64,000 nucleotides of DNA from DASXVX01 sp036504075 (GTDB lineage: Bacteria; Bacillota; Sulfobacillia; Symbiobacteriales; Symbiobacteriaceae): assembly GCA_036504075.1 (NCBI GenBank), contig DASXVX010000013.1:96255-160254 (forward strand), written 5' to 3'. The translations under genes and the position numbers were made by a program. Positions 31,932-41,203 of this stretch are shown here, one piece after another. Every line of letters starts with the position of its first letter. Position 1 is the stretch's first letter. The notes below the pieces were generated by a model that was given only the letters and a program-made list of their open reading frames with translations, was not told the origin of the DNA and did no database searches.

Positions 31932-32251
31932 CTCTGCCGATTTACCTGCCGCTCGGGCTGGGCGCCCTCCTTTTCGGGCTCGGGCTCTGGGGTGCGTTAA
32001 CCCGGACCAACGCCGTCCGGATCCTGATGTTTATCGAAATCATGCTGAACGGCGTCAACCTGAACCTGATCACCTTCAGCCGGTACTACTGGCAGCAGAA
32101 CGCCGAATCGGCTGCCCGGGCTCCGATCATTACCTTGTTCATCATGACCGTCGCCGCCGCCGAAGCCTCGGTGGGCCTCGCAATCATCCTGAACGTGGTG
32201 CGCAACCGCGGCTCTGTTGATGTCGACAAGATCAATCTGATGAAGGGTTAG
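31928..32251 (+). CDS. nuoK: NADH-quinone oxidoreductase subunit K
   Basis: The 107-residue antiporter-like subunit has three helices. The conserved glutamates are in IEIMLNGVNLNLITF and VAAAEASVGLAIIL. GGAGGC precedes the ATG, inside nuoJ. Length and motifs are normal. Confidence 0.96.
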   Translation: MTLPIYLPLGLGALLFGLGLWGALTRTNAVRILMFIEIMLNGVNLNLITFSRYYWQQNAESAARAPIITLFIMTVAAAEASVGLAIILNVVRNRGSVDVDKINLMKG

Positions 32252-32264
32252 GAGGGGAGACGGC

Positions 32265-34334
32265 GTGGATATGTTTCTGCATTCCGCATGGGTCATCGCT
32301 GCACTCCCTCTGACCATCGCAGCGTTGATCGCCATGTTTTCCCGGCAGCTCAAGGACAAGGCCGGCTGGCTCGGTGTCGCCGGCATGTTTGTGGCATTCG
32401 TCTGGTCCATCGGGGTCTTCTTTGCGGTAGCCGCTGCTGGCGGCGGTCACGAAGAGGCTGCGGCGGCTGCGCACGAAGCGGCGTTCTTCACCACTCCGGC
32501 CTGGCACCTGGTCTGGCATAACTGGGCTCCGTTCGGTCCTTACCAGATCGATCTCGGTCTTATGGTCGACCACCTGACCGCCATCATGCTGGTGGTGGTG
32601 ACGCTGGTCTCCTTCTGCGTCCAACTCTACTCGATCGGCTACATGCACGGTGAGCGGCGGTTCACCCGCTTCTACGCCGCAATCAACCTCTTCACCACCG
32701 GCATGTTGGGCCTGGTGCTGGCCGACAACCTGTTCCTGCTGCTGATCTCGTGGGAAATCATGGGCCTCTGCTCTTACCTCCTGATCGGTCACTGGTACGA
32801 GCAGGAATGGCCGAAGTACGGCTCGATCAAAGCCTTCCTGACCACCCGTGTCGGCGACGTCGGCATGATGGTCGGCATCTGGGTCATCTTCATGGTCACC
32901 CGGACGCTTACCTGGGAAGGCCTGGCTTCCACGATTCCGGAACTGGTCAAGAACCCGGTCCAGGCCTCGGCGCTGGCCCTGGGCGCTTTCCTGATCTTCA
33001 CCGGCGCCGTCGGCAAGTCGTCGCAGTTCCCGCTGCACGTCTGGCTGCCCGACGCCATGGCCGGCCCCACCCCTGGTTCTGCCCTCATCCATGCGGCCAC
33101 CATGGTCGCGGCGGGCGTTTACCTGGTGGGCCGTACCTTCATGATCTTCGGGAACGTGGCGCCGTGGGTGCTTACGGTCGTCGCTTTCATCGGCGGTTTC
33201 ACCGCACTCTTTGCCGCCTCCATCGCCACGCTGCGGTGGGACATCAAGGAAGTCCTCGCCTTCTCGACCATCTCCCAGTTGGGCTACATGATCATGGCCC
33301 TGGGCCTGGGCGGCTGGGCGGCGGGCAACTTCCACCTCATGACCCACGCCTTCTTCAAGGCCCTGCTCTTCCTTGCCGCCGGCTCGATCATTCATGCGCA
33401 TCACCACAATCAGCTGATGCACAAGATGGGCGGCCTGCGCAAGAAGATCCCTATCACCTTCTGGACCTGGCTGGTGGGCTACCTGGCCCTGGCCGGCTTC
33501 CCCGGCTTCAGCGGCTTCTTCTCCAAGGATGAACTGCTGCTGGCGGCCTGGACCTGGGCGCCGGCAGGCATGAACCCGCTCGTGGCCAAGCTGCCGTTTA
33601 TCATGGCGCTGCTCACGGCCTTCCTCACGGCGTACTACATGACCCGTGCTACCTGGCTGGCCTTCTTTGGCGAGCCTAGGGATCAGCACCTGTACGACCA
33701 CGCGCACGAATCGCCCTGGACCATGACCGCGCCGCTGGTGATTCTGGCGGTGCCGGCGCTCCTCTCCGGCTGGCTCTGGGCTGCCTTGCCCGCCGAATGG
33801 TTCCATTCGGAGAGCCTGCTCTGGCTGGAGCACTTCTTCCACAATCCCGGCGTGCGGGAGATTCCGACGGAATCGGCCGTCACGGTCACCCTCATGGCGA
33901 CCACCGCCGGTCTCGTGGGCATCTTCTCTGGCTGGCTCCTCTACGCCGTGGTGAAGCCCGAGACCCGGGCGAAGTGGATCCAGGCCGGCAAGCCGATCTA
34001 CACCCTCGTGCGGAATAAGTACTACATCGATGAGTTCTATGAGCTCACGGTGATCAAGTTCACCCAGGTCGCATCGGTCGCCATCGCCTGGTTTGACGGC
34101 GCGGTGGTGGACGGAGCGGTGAACGGCGTCGGCGTCATCGGCAACGCATTCGCCGATGTCTCGGGCTGGTTCGATGCCAACGTCATCGACCAGTTGGTAG
34201 TCATGTGGGCCGACATTTCCAGGGCGATCGCAGCCCAGGTCCGCCGTATTTCCACCGGCTATGTACAGCAGTACATGCTGACCTTCGTGGTCGTGGTCGT
34301 AGCCAGTGTGCTCCTATTCCAGGTGATTAGATAG
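32265..34334 (+). CDS. nuoL: NADH-quinone oxidoreductase subunit L
   Basis: The 689-residue proton-pumping subunit has SIGYMHGERRFTRFYAAINLF, ISWEIMGLCSYLLIGHWYE with the key glutamate, GKSSQFPLHVWLPDAMAGPT with the conserved lysine and HVWLPDAM motif, and the long C-terminal lateral helix region. GTG 32265 is preceded by AGGAGGGGAG. It belongs to the Mrp-antiporter-related family. Confidence 0.96.
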   Translation: MDMFLHSAWVIAALPLTIAALIAMFSRQLKDKAGWLGVAGMFVAFVWSIGVFFAVAAAGGGHEEAAAAAHEAAFFTTPAWHLVWHNWAPFGPYQIDLGLMVDHLTAIMLVVVTLVSFCVQLYSIGYMHGERRFTRFYAAINLFTTGMLGLVLADNLFLLLISWEIMGLCSYLLIGHWYEQEWPKYGSIKAFLTTRVGDVGMMVGIWVIFMVTRTLTWEGLASTIPELVKNPVQASALALGAFLIFTGAVGKSSQFPLHVWLPDAMAGPTPGSALIHAATMVAAGVYLVGRTFMIFGNVAPWVLTVVAFIGGFTALFAASIATLRWDIKEVLAFSTISQLGYMIMALGLGGWAAGNFHLMTHAFFKALLFLAAGSIIHAHHHNQLMHKMGGLRKKIPITFWTWLVGYLALAGFPGFSGFFSKDELLLAAWTWAPAGMNPLVAKLPFIMALLTAFLTAYYMTRATWLAFFGEPRDQHLYDHAHESPWTMTAPLVILAVPALLSGWLWAALPAEWFHSESLLWLEHFFHNPGVREIPTESAVTVTLMATTAGLVGIFSGWLLYAVVKPETRAKWIQAGKPIYTLVRNKYYIDEFYELTVIKFTQVASVAIAWFDGAVVDGAVNGVGVIGNAFADVSGWFDANVIDQLVVMWADISRAIAAQVRRISTGYVQQYMLTFVVVVVASVLLFQVIR

Positions 34335-34348
34335 GAGGCTTGCCGGGG

Positions 34349-35890
34349 ATGTTCTCCACAGCTCTTACTTGGATCGTTTTTGTCCCCTTGATCGTGGCCG
34401 TGCTTATGATGTTCGTACCCAAGACTCAGGAGAAGGTGCTGTTCTGGCTCGCAGGCATCGCTACCCTGATTCCGCTTGCCATCTCCCTGCCACTGATCGC
34501 CGGCTGGAATACCGCCGCCGTCAGTACTGACGCTACCATGAAGGGCATGAAGTACGCGGTGAGCGTGCCCTGGATTCAGTCCATCGGCGTCGGCTACTCC
34601 GTGGGCGTCGACGGATTCGGCTTCACCATGCTGGTGCTGTCCGCCCTGCTCTTCCCGCTGGCGGTGCTCGCCTCCTACGGCTACATCAAGGAGCGGATCA
34701 AGGATTACCTGATCCTCCTCCTGATCCTCGAGTTCGGTACCAACGGCGTCTTTGTCTCCCTGGACTTCATGCTGTTCTATGTGTACTGGGAGATCGTGCT
34801 GCTGCCCATGTACTTCCTCATCGGCATCTGGGGCGGTGCACGCCGTGAATATGCGGCCATCAAGTTCTTCCTGTATACCCTGATTGGTTCCGTGGTCATG
34901 CTGGTCGGTGCCATCTACCTCTATATGGTCACCGGTGCCCACAGCTTCAACATTCTGGAGCTCGCCGCGCGGACCCGGCTCCTGCCGGTCAACGGCATGA
35001 CCACCTTCGCTTTCTGGGCCATTCTCGTCGGTTTCGCCGTCAAGGTTCCGATGTTCCCGTTCCACACCTGGCTGCCCGACGCCCACGTCGAGGCGCCGAC
35101 CCCGATCTCCATGTTGCTGGCCGGCATCCTGCTGAAGCTGGGTTCCTACGCCATGGTCCGCATCAGCCACCCGCTGCTGCCGCAAGTGGCGGCCCAGGGC
35201 GCCTGGGTGCTGTTCGTCCTCGGCGTCGTCGGTGTCCTGTACGCCGCGGGCGCTGCCATGGCCCAGAAGGACTTCAAGAAGCAGGTCGCTTACTCGTCGG
35301 TCAACCACATGGGCTTCTTCGTGATCGCCCTGGCGGCCGCCAGCGTCCTGGCCAATAACGGGCAGAAGGAAATGGCGGAAGTGGCCCTGAGCGGCGGCTT
35401 CTTCGTCACCATCTCCCACGGCCTGATCTCGCCCCTGTTCTTCTTTGCGGTCGGCATGTTCTACGAGCGGACCCACACTCGTGATCTGGGCAAGCTGGGC
35501 GGTATGTTCCTGACCGTCCCGGTGATTGCGTTCATGACGGCCTTCATCGCCTTCGCTAACCTGGGTCTGCCCGGTCTGGCCGGCTTCATCGGCGAATTCA
35601 TCGCCCTGACCGGTTCCTACCCCGCCTTCGGCCTCTGGGTCCTCGTCGCCGGCGCCGGTCTCGTCATTACGGCGGCCTGGCACCTGCTGACCATGCGGAA
35701 CGTCCTCCTGGGCGAAGCCAAGAAGGAGTATCTTGGCCTGCACGACGTGACCTGGAAGGAAAAGCTCATTTTCGCTCCGCTGGCTGTCCTGATCGTGGTA
35801 TTCGGCGTCTGGCCGGCTCCGATTCTGAACATGCTTACCGATGCGACCAAGATCTTGGTGACGGGACTCCTCGCTGTGGGAGGGAAGTAG
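34349..35890 (+). CDS. nuoM: NADH-quinone oxidoreductase subunit M
   Basis: The 513-residue antiporter-like subunit includes FYVYWEIVLLPMYFLIGIWGG with the conserved glutamate, KVPMFPFHTWLPDAHVEAPT, and AYSSVNHMGFFVIAL. ATG 34349 is used (AGGAGG 11 bases upstream); TTG 34340 is in frame but only 2 bases from the SD. nuoN begins 2 bases after its stop. Confidence 0.95.
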   Translation: MFSTALTWIVFVPLIVAVLMMFVPKTQEKVLFWLAGIATLIPLAISLPLIAGWNTAAVSTDATMKGMKYAVSVPWIQSIGVGYSVGVDGFGFTMLVLSALLFPLAVLASYGYIKERIKDYLILLLILEFGTNGVFVSLDFMLFYVYWEIVLLPMYFLIGIWGGARREYAAIKFFLYTLIGSVVMLVGAIYLYMVTGAHSFNILELAARTRLLPVNGMTTFAFWAILVGFAVKVPMFPFHTWLPDAHVEAPTPISMLLAGILLKLGSYAMVRISHPLLPQVAAQGAWVLFVLGVVGVLYAAGAAMAQKDFKKQVAYSSVNHMGFFVIALAAASVLANNGQKEMAEVALSGGFFVTISHGLISPLFFFAVGMFYERTHTRDLGKLGGMFLTVPVIAFMTAFIAFANLGLPGLAGFIGEFIALTGSYPAFGLWVLVAGAGLVITAAWHLLTMRNVLLGEAKKEYLGLHDVTWKEKLIFAPLAVLIVVFGVWPAPILNMLTDATKILVTGLLAVGGK

Positions 35891-35891
35891 C

Positions 35892-37403
35892 TTGCCTCCT
35901 ATCGCTTACGACTGGACCAAGCTGGTGAACCCCAACTACACCTTCCTGCTGCCGGAACTGATCGTTGTAGCGTTTATGCTGCTGATTATGGTCGCCGACT
36001 TCTACGTCAAGGAGAAGCGGTGGCTGGTCGGTTTCGCCTTCTTTGGGGTCCTCTTGGCGGTGTTGGCCGACTGGTTTGCGGCCACGTCTGAAGCCATCAA
36101 GGGCGCGATCGACACCGGGGCGCCGCTGGAGTTCTTCGGGAACATGGTGATCGCCGACGGCTTCACGTTCTTCCTGAAGGCTGTCCTGATGGTGGCAGTC
36201 GCACTGGTCATTCTCCTCTCCTACGACTACGTTGAGAAGTTCCTCAAGGGCATGTATGTCGAGTTCTACGAGGTACTGCTCGCAGCGATGCTGGGCATGA
36301 TGTTCATGGTCTCCTCCCGGGACCTGATCACCATCTATATCGGCCTGGAACTCACCTCGATCAGTTCCTACATCCTCGCCGGCCTGCTCCGCAAGGATCC
36401 CAAGTCGAACGAGGCGGCTCTCAAGTATTTCCTGAACGGCGCCGTGGCTTCGGCCGTCCTGCTGTTCGGCCTGTCCCTTATCTACGGCGTCTCCGGCACC
36501 ACCTATCTGCCGGAGGTTGCGAGACAACTGACCATGCGCGTCGCCGAGAGCAAAGAGTTCATTCCGATGATCGTGGCGGGCGTCCTGTTCATGGCCGGCG
36601 GTTTCTCCTTCAAGATCGCCGCTGTCCCGATGCACCTCTGGGCGCCCGACGCCTATGAAGGCGCTCCGACTCCGGTCACAGCGTTCTTCTCGGTCGGTCC
36701 CAAGGGTGCCGCCTTCGGCGCCATCCTGCGGATCTTCCTTGTGGGCATGGGCGCCGCCGAGTTCTCGGGCCGCTGGATGGCTATCTGGGCGGTTCTCGCT
36801 GCGGCCTCCATGTTCGTCGGCAACCTGACGGCGCTGATGCAGACCAACATCAAGCGTATGATGGCATACTCCTCCATCGCCCAGGCCGGGTACATCCTGG
36901 TGGGCGTGGTGGCGGCGGGCAAGACCGGCTTCGGCACCTCTGCCGTGCTCTTCTACGTCCTGGCCTACGCGCTCACCAACCTCGGCATCTTCGCCGTCCT
37001 GACCCAGATGGATCGGGAAGGCGGCTGGGTGAGCGTCAGCGACTTCAAGGGGTTGGCGACCCGGAATCCCTGGTACGCCTGGGCGCTGCTGGTCTTCTTC
37101 ATCTCGCTCATCGGCATTCCGCCGACAGCGGGGTTCATGGGCAAGTTCTTCCTGTTCCGGGCGGCCGTCGCCAGCAACTACCTCTGGCTGGCCCTCTGCA
37201 TGGCCGTCAACTCGGTCATCTCCGTGGGTTACTACTACGGAGTGGTCAAGGCCATGTTCCTGGAGAACGCTGACCGGGAGGCGCTGCCGATCCGGTTCGG
37301 CACCATGGCGACGGTGGTTGTGTGCTTCGTGGGCGTCATCCTGGTGGGTATTCTCGCCAACGGGTTCGTCGGCCTCACCACCGCTGCGGCTCTGGTCAAG
37401 TAG
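35892..37403 (+). CDS. nuoN: NADH-quinone oxidoreductase subunit N
   Basis: The 503-residue antiporter-like subunit includes YIGLELTSISSYILAGLLRKD, KIAAVPMHLWAPDAYEGAPT, MMAYSSIAQAGYILVG and IPPTAGFMGKFFLF. It starts at TTG 35892 with GGGAGGG upstream, overlapping the end of nuoM. It is the last gene of the operon; no nuoE, nuoF or nuoG is present on either side. Confidence 0.95.
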   Translation: MPPIAYDWTKLVNPNYTFLLPELIVVAFMLLIMVADFYVKEKRWLVGFAFFGVLLAVLADWFAATSEAIKGAIDTGAPLEFFGNMVIADGFTFFLKAVLMVAVALVILLSYDYVEKFLKGMYVEFYEVLLAAMLGMMFMVSSRDLITIYIGLELTSISSYILAGLLRKDPKSNEAALKYFLNGAVASAVLLFGLSLIYGVSGTTYLPEVARQLTMRVAESKEFIPMIVAGVLFMAGGFSFKIAAVPMHLWAPDAYEGAPTPVTAFFSVGPKGAAFGAILRIFLVGMGAAEFSGRWMAIWAVLAAASMFVGNLTALMQTNIKRMMAYSSIAQAGYILVGVVAAGKTGFGTSAVLFYVLAYALTNLGIFAVLTQMDREGGWVSVSDFKGLATRNPWYAWALLVFFISLIGIPPTAGFMGKFFLFRAAVASNYLWLALCMAVNSVISVGYYYGVVKAMFLENADREALPIRFGTMATVVVCFVGVILVGILANGFVGLTTAAALVK

Positions 37404-37420
37404 TCGATACCGCATTTGCC

Positions 37421-37458
37421 GCCGGGAGCCACCCACACATGGCTCCCGGCTTCCGTTT
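37421..37458 (+). terminator. Terminator of the nuo operon
   Basis: GCCGGGAGCCA (37421-37431) pairs with TGGCTCCCGGC (37440-37450) over an 8-base loop, followed by TTCCGTTTA. Confidence 0.85.
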
Positions 37459-37545
37459 ATGCTGCGCGCGATACGTAAACGTCGCAACGCACGTGGTGGC
37501 CGGCAGCCTTTTCGTCAAGAAAGTGGCGGGAAGCAAGTATATTTC

Positions 37546-37575
37546 TTGTCTGGAAATTCGTTAGCGACCTATAAT
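37546..37575 (+). promoter_or_regulatory. Promoter of the cation/proton antiporter gene
   Basis: TTGTCT (37546-37551) and perfect TATAAT (37570-37575) are 18 bp apart, 35 bp upstream of the start codon. Confidence 0.8.
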
Positions 37576-37610
37576 AATGGCATGTGCCTTTATGGTCAGG
37601 AGTGAAGCGT

Positions 37611-38843
37611 ATGCACTTGTCAATCATGTCAATGCCCATGTCCCCGTTGCAGCAGGTACTGCTCCTGTTCGCCATTATCATTTTCGCTTCCAAGGGTGCC
37701 GGCGCCCTGTCCAAACGGTTTGGGCAGCCGGCAGTCCTGGGCGAGCTGCTGGTAGGTCTCGTGCTTGGACCCACGCTCCTGAACATGATGCACTGGCCCA
37801 TCTTCACCGAATCGGAAGTCCTGGAGCACCTGGTGAAGTACCTGGCTGAACTGGGCGTTATTTTCCTGATGTTTCTTGCCGGCCTGGAGACCGACCTCAA
37901 GGAGATGAAGCGAGTCGGCCTTGCCGCCACCACCGGTGCTACCGGCGGCGTCGTTCTGCCGTTCGTGGCCGGCGCACTCATCGCCCATTATTTTGGCTAC
38001 GAATGGTTCCCCAGCATCTTCATTGGCACCGTACTCACCGCCACCAGCGTCTCCATTTCGGCGCAGACGCTGCTGGAGTTAGGGCAACTCCGGTCCAAAG
38101 AGGGGACCACCATCCTGGGTGCGGCGGTCGTGGACGACGTCATGGGCATCATCGTGCTCTCCGTCGTCATCGCTGCCCACGCGGCATCCGGTGGCGACGC
38201 CTCTGCTCCGCTCTGGTGGGTCTGCGTGAAAATGGTGGCCTATTTCGGCGCCATCATTGCGTTCGGGAATTACGCCGTTCCCAAGCTGGTGCGCTGGGCG
38301 GGACGCTGGCCCGGGTCGGAGACCGGGTTTGCCATGGCGATCGTGCTGGCGTTGCTCTACGGGTGGTCGGCAGAAGCCATCGGCCAGGTGGCTGCGATCA
38401 CCGGCGCCTACACGCTGGGCGTGCTGATCGGCGAGCACCACGACTTGAAACACCAGGTGACGGAAAAGGTCTCCGTACTGGCTTACGGTTTCTTCGTGCC
38501 GGTCTTCTTCGTCAGCATCGGACTCGAGGCCGACGCTGTGCGAGCCCTGCAGGCCAATTTCTGGCTGGCGATTTGGATCGTGCTCGCTTCCATCGTGGCC
38601 AAGGTGATCGGCTCCGGTATCGGCGTGAAGGTCGTCGGCTTCACCACGAACGAGTCCATCCGGGTGGGAATTGGCATGATCTCCCGTGGCGAAGTCGCCC
38701 TGATCGTCGCGAATATTGGCCTTGCCGCCAAAGTGATCAATAGCGAGATTTTCTCGGTGATGGTGCTCATGACGCTGGTCACCACGTTGGTGACACCGTT
38801 GCTCTTGCGGGGCGTCTTCAAGCAGGAGCACGCAACCCACTAG
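37611..38843 (+). CDS. CPA2-family monovalent cation/proton antiporter
   Basis: The 410-residue membrane protein has about 12-13 helices. It shows GQPAVLGELLVGLVLGP, a LMFLAGLETDL region and the transport-site motif GAAVVDDVMGIIVL with paired aspartates, and SRGEVALIVANIGL late in the sequence. These match Kef/NapA-type antiporters; no RCK/TrkA-N regulatory domain is attached. AGGAG lies upstream of ATG 37611. It is placed directly after complex I but has its own promoter and terminator. Confidence 0.9.
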   Translation: MHLSIMSMPMSPLQQVLLLFAIIIFASKGAGALSKRFGQPAVLGELLVGLVLGPTLLNMMHWPIFTESEVLEHLVKYLAELGVIFLMFLAGLETDLKEMKRVGLAATTGATGGVVLPFVAGALIAHYFGYEWFPSIFIGTVLTATSVSISAQTLLELGQLRSKEGTTILGAAVVDDVMGIIVLSVVIAAHAASGGDASAPLWWVCVKMVAYFGAIIAFGNYAVPKLVRWAGRWPGSETGFAMAIVLALLYGWSAEAIGQVAAITGAYTLGVLIGEHHDLKHQVTEKVSVLAYGFFVPVFFVSIGLEADAVRALQANFWLAIWIVLASIVAKVIGSGIGVKVVGFTTNESIRVGIGMISRGEVALIVANIGLAAKVINSEIFSVMVLMTLVTTLVTPLLLRGVFKQEHATH

Positions 38844-38860
38844 ATGTCTCCCGACATACA

Positions 38861-38895
38861 AAATACACCCCGGCACGTGCCGGGGTGTATTTTTT
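38861..38895. terminator. Bidirectional terminator
   Basis: A near-perfect stem (AAATACACCCCGGCA with TGCCGGGGTGTATTT) followed by TTT separates the antiporter gene from the convergent alanyl-tRNA editing gene. The A-rich left flank supplies the T run for the minus strand. Confidence 0.92.
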
Positions 38896-38923
38896 GGGTG
38901 AGCACGGCCGGGGTCTAACTGTG

Positions 38924-40135
38924 TCACAGTACAAGGGTCAGCGCATCGGTAATTTTGAAGACGACCTGGTCAAGGGCGTTCTCCAGTGCGTCCGGCCGGC
39001 TGCCGCCGCCCTGGGCGTTCACCGGCGAGCCGCCGCCTTTCCCCTCGATCAGCGGGAGCACCTGGCGGATGATGGCGCCCATATCCAGGCGCAAGTCCAC
39101 CGACCGGTGCAGCACAATATTCGGCATGGCGCCTTTGGTCCCGAACACGGCCACCGTGCCGGGATGCGCAGCCACTTTCGCCGCCAGGAGCTTCACCTCG
39201 TCCAGCTGGCGCCCGCCCATAACTACGCGGACCAGCCGGACCTGTCCCACCCGGTGGCCGTGCGCCGCCAACTCCGCCGCCTCAATCTCCAGGAGTCGCT
39301 CTTGCGCCACCTTTAGCTGCTTTCGCAGGCCCGAGGTCTCCTCCTGGGACCGCTCAATGTACCTGGGCAGGTCCGCCACGGCAATGGAGAGCGACCGGCA
39401 GAGGTCCCGGGTTACCACATCCAGTGACATATAATCCTTCAGCGCCCTGGACCCGGCCAGGAACTCCACTCGGGTGGACTTCTTGTTTTTCTCCCAGGAC
39501 TTGATTTTCAACAGTCCCAGCTCCCCGGTATTCCCGACATGGGTGCCGCCGCACGGCGACCAGTCGTAGCCGGAAATCTCCACGACGCGAATGTTCTCCG
39601 TCACCTTGGGCGGCTTGCGCAGCGGAAAGGCCGCCAACCCCGCCTGGTCCACCAGATGGGTCACCACCGGCAGGCCGGCCCGGATGACCCGATTGCATTC
39701 CAGTTCAATTTGCTCCACCTGCGCGAGGGAGAGCGACTCAATCCCCAGGTCCACGGTGCAGCTCTCCGCACCCAGGTGCCAGGAGACCGTCTCGGCGTCA
39801 AAGAGCCGCTCTACGGCCCCGGAGAGCAAGTGTTGCCCGGTATGCTGCAGGGAATGGTCCAGCCGCCGGGCCATGTCTGCCTCGCCGCTGACCTGGCCGG
39901 AGAGCGGCCCGTCCACCGTGTGGATAATCGTCGCGCCCGTCTCATCTTCACGGACGTCCAGTACCTGCCGGCCGCCAAGGACCCCCAGGTCGTTCGGCTG
40001 GCCGCCGGAGGTGGCGTAAAAGCAAGTCTGATCGAGCACCACATCCCAGCGGTCCCCCGCCGGGGTGCAGGAGAGAACCAGGGCCGTAAATGCGGAGCGG
40101 TAAGGTTCGTTCTGGAATAGCTTGAGCGTGGCCAC
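38924..40135 (-). CDS. Alanyl-tRNA editing protein (AlaX-L type) with DHHA1 domain
   Basis: The 403-residue protein resembles the editing half of alanyl-tRNA synthetase. It has TCFYATSGGQPND, the zinc-binding HTGQHLLS motif, the second zinc motif CGGTHVGNTGE, a coiled-coil linker and a C-terminal DHHA1-like domain ending with GGGSPVNAQGGGSRPDAL. It should hydrolyse mischarged Ser- or Gly-tRNA(Ala). GTG 40135 is preferred, as AAAGGTGA lies 5 bases upstream. An extended -10 (TGCTAGAAT) lies about 30 bases further upstream on the minus strand. Confidence 0.92.
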   Translation of the reverse strand: MATLKLFQNEPYRSAFTALVLSCTPAGDRWDVVLDQTCFYATSGGQPNDLGVLGGRQVLDVREDETGATIIHTVDGPLSGQVSGEADMARRLDHSLQHTGQHLLSGAVERLFDAETVSWHLGAESCTVDLGIESLSLAQVEQIELECNRVIRAGLPVVTHLVDQAGLAAFPLRKPPKVTENIRVVEISGYDWSPCGGTHVGNTGELGLLKIKSWEKNKKSTRVEFLAGSRALKDYMSLDVVTRDLCRSLSIAVADLPRYIERSQEETSGLRKQLKVAQERLLEIEAAELAAHGHRVGQVRLVRVVMGGRQLDEVKLLAAKVAAHPGTVAVFGTKGAMPNIVLHRSVDLRLDMGAIIRQVLPLIEGKGGGSPVNAQGGGSRPDALENALDQVVFKITDALTLVL

Positions 40136-40290
40136 GGGCATCACCTTTCGGAAATGACTATGGTATCATTCTAGCACAGGAAAGTTCGGAGGGCCGCCGA
40201 TACGCACGGGTCCAGTGACTTTGCCAATGCGTCATACTTTTATCTTATTATCCTTTTTAGGCAACAGGCTCGACGGAGGAGGGTGGGCCG

Positions 40291-40377
40291 GTGGTGATCG
40301 ACGTGGACCCCCAGACCGGAAGAAATTGCGTGAGGGCGGGCTGTCCCGATCCGTTAATGAGGCATACTACCCGGTGA
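40291..40377 (+). CDS. Possible 28-residue small protein
   Basis: A short frame from GTG 40291 (or 40294) to TGA 40377 follows GGAGGAGGG at 40275-40283 with 7-base spacing. The peptide is polar, with two cysteines 5 apart (Cys13, Cys18). The strong ribosome binding site and the position 27 bases before the next gene suggest a small coding gene or leader peptide. There is no homology support. Confidence 0.3.
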   Translation: MVIDVDPQTGRNCVRAGCPDPLMRHTTR

Positions 40378-40404
40378 GAAATGGCCGCAAAGGAGGGCAC
40401 GCCC

Positions 40405-40692
40405 ATGGACGTGCGCAGCCTCTATGACCGTCTGCACCGGGACCCGGAAGCGTATCCCCTGTTCGAACGAGTCTGGCAGGTACTCACATTCGCGCCGTCG
40501 TCGAAGCATGCCGATGAAGAATCGCTTGTCAGCCTGGCCTGCGACGCGTTTGACTATCTGCAGACCAACGGACAGTGGACCACGTCGTCGCCGACAGGAC
40601 GAACGGAAATCTTCTGGGATGGGCAAAAGCTCACCGTCGCTGAAGACGACGACCAGGACTTTCAGTATCAGCACACGTTTCTTCTCGACTAG
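40405..40692 (+). CDS. Small acidic hypothetical protein
   Basis: The 95-residue product has an N-terminal helix DVRSLYDRLHRDPEAYPLFERVW and a C-terminal acidic beta part (LTVAEDDDQDFQYQHTFLLD). No family was recognised. AAGGAGGG lies 8 bases before ATG 40405, which is why this start is preferred over ATG 40381. A terminator follows 3 bases after the stop. Confidence 0.65.
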   Translation: MDVRSLYDRLHRDPEAYPLFERVWQVLTFAPSSKHADEESLVSLACDAFDYLQTNGQWTTSSPTGRTEIFWDGQKLTVAEDDDQDFQYQHTFLLD

Positions 40693-40695
40693 CCG

Positions 40696-40731
40696 GAAGC
40701 CCGGCCCTTTCACGTAGGGCCGGGCTTCTTC
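40696..40731 (+). terminator. Terminator after the small acidic protein gene
   Basis: GAAGCCCGGCCCT (40696-40708) pairs with AGGGCCGGGCTTC (40716-40728), followed by TTC. Confidence 0.85.
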
Positions 40732-40750
40732 GCGTCCAGGGCGCCTTCAG

Positions 40751-41068
40751 CTAGTCGGGAGGGTCCTGCGCAAGCGGGGCGCTCTGGTACAGAAACGTGA
40801 ACTGTTTGCGCATTCCGAACCGCCAGAGCAGCCACCACGGCAGTCCGCTCAGACATGCAACCACCAGACCGCCCGAGCCGGCCGCCCGAGCCTGCACCAG
40901 GCCGCCCGCCACACAGCACGCTGCGGCAAGACCCGCGTATCCGCGAGCGCAGCGGGCCAGCCGTGCTTTCAGCCCAGCAGGCTGAACCGGGACCAGGCGG
41001 AAAAACAGGTCCAGCGCGAGAAAAGCCGGCACAGCCTGGCCCAGAACGAGGAGTGAAGCCAATCTCAC
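40751..41068 (-). CDS. Small membrane protein, unknown function
   Basis: The 105-residue product has hydrophobic stretches at about residues 1-24 (LASLLVLGQAVPAFLALDLFF), 40-60 and 65-85, with an Arg-rich loop. No motif was recognised. GTG 41068 was chosen because GAGGTGGG lies 7 bases upstream; a TTG at 41104 is also in frame. It is divergent from pilB, in whose promoter region its own start lies. Confidence 0.6.
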   Translation of the reverse strand: MRLASLLVLGQAVPAFLALDLFFRLVPVQPAGLKARLARCARGYAGLAAACCVAGGLVQARAAGSGGLVVACLSGLPWWLLWRFGMRKQFTFLYQSAPLAQDPPD

Positions 41069-41203
41069 GATAAAACCCACCTCAACAGGAGAATTTGACA
41101 ACAAACGACAATAATAGAGTTAACCTGCAGGAAATCAGCCCATAATGTGGAAATATAGTTAGGTGAACGCTGACCGGGCGCATGAACTTCGGGAGGTGAG
41201 CCC

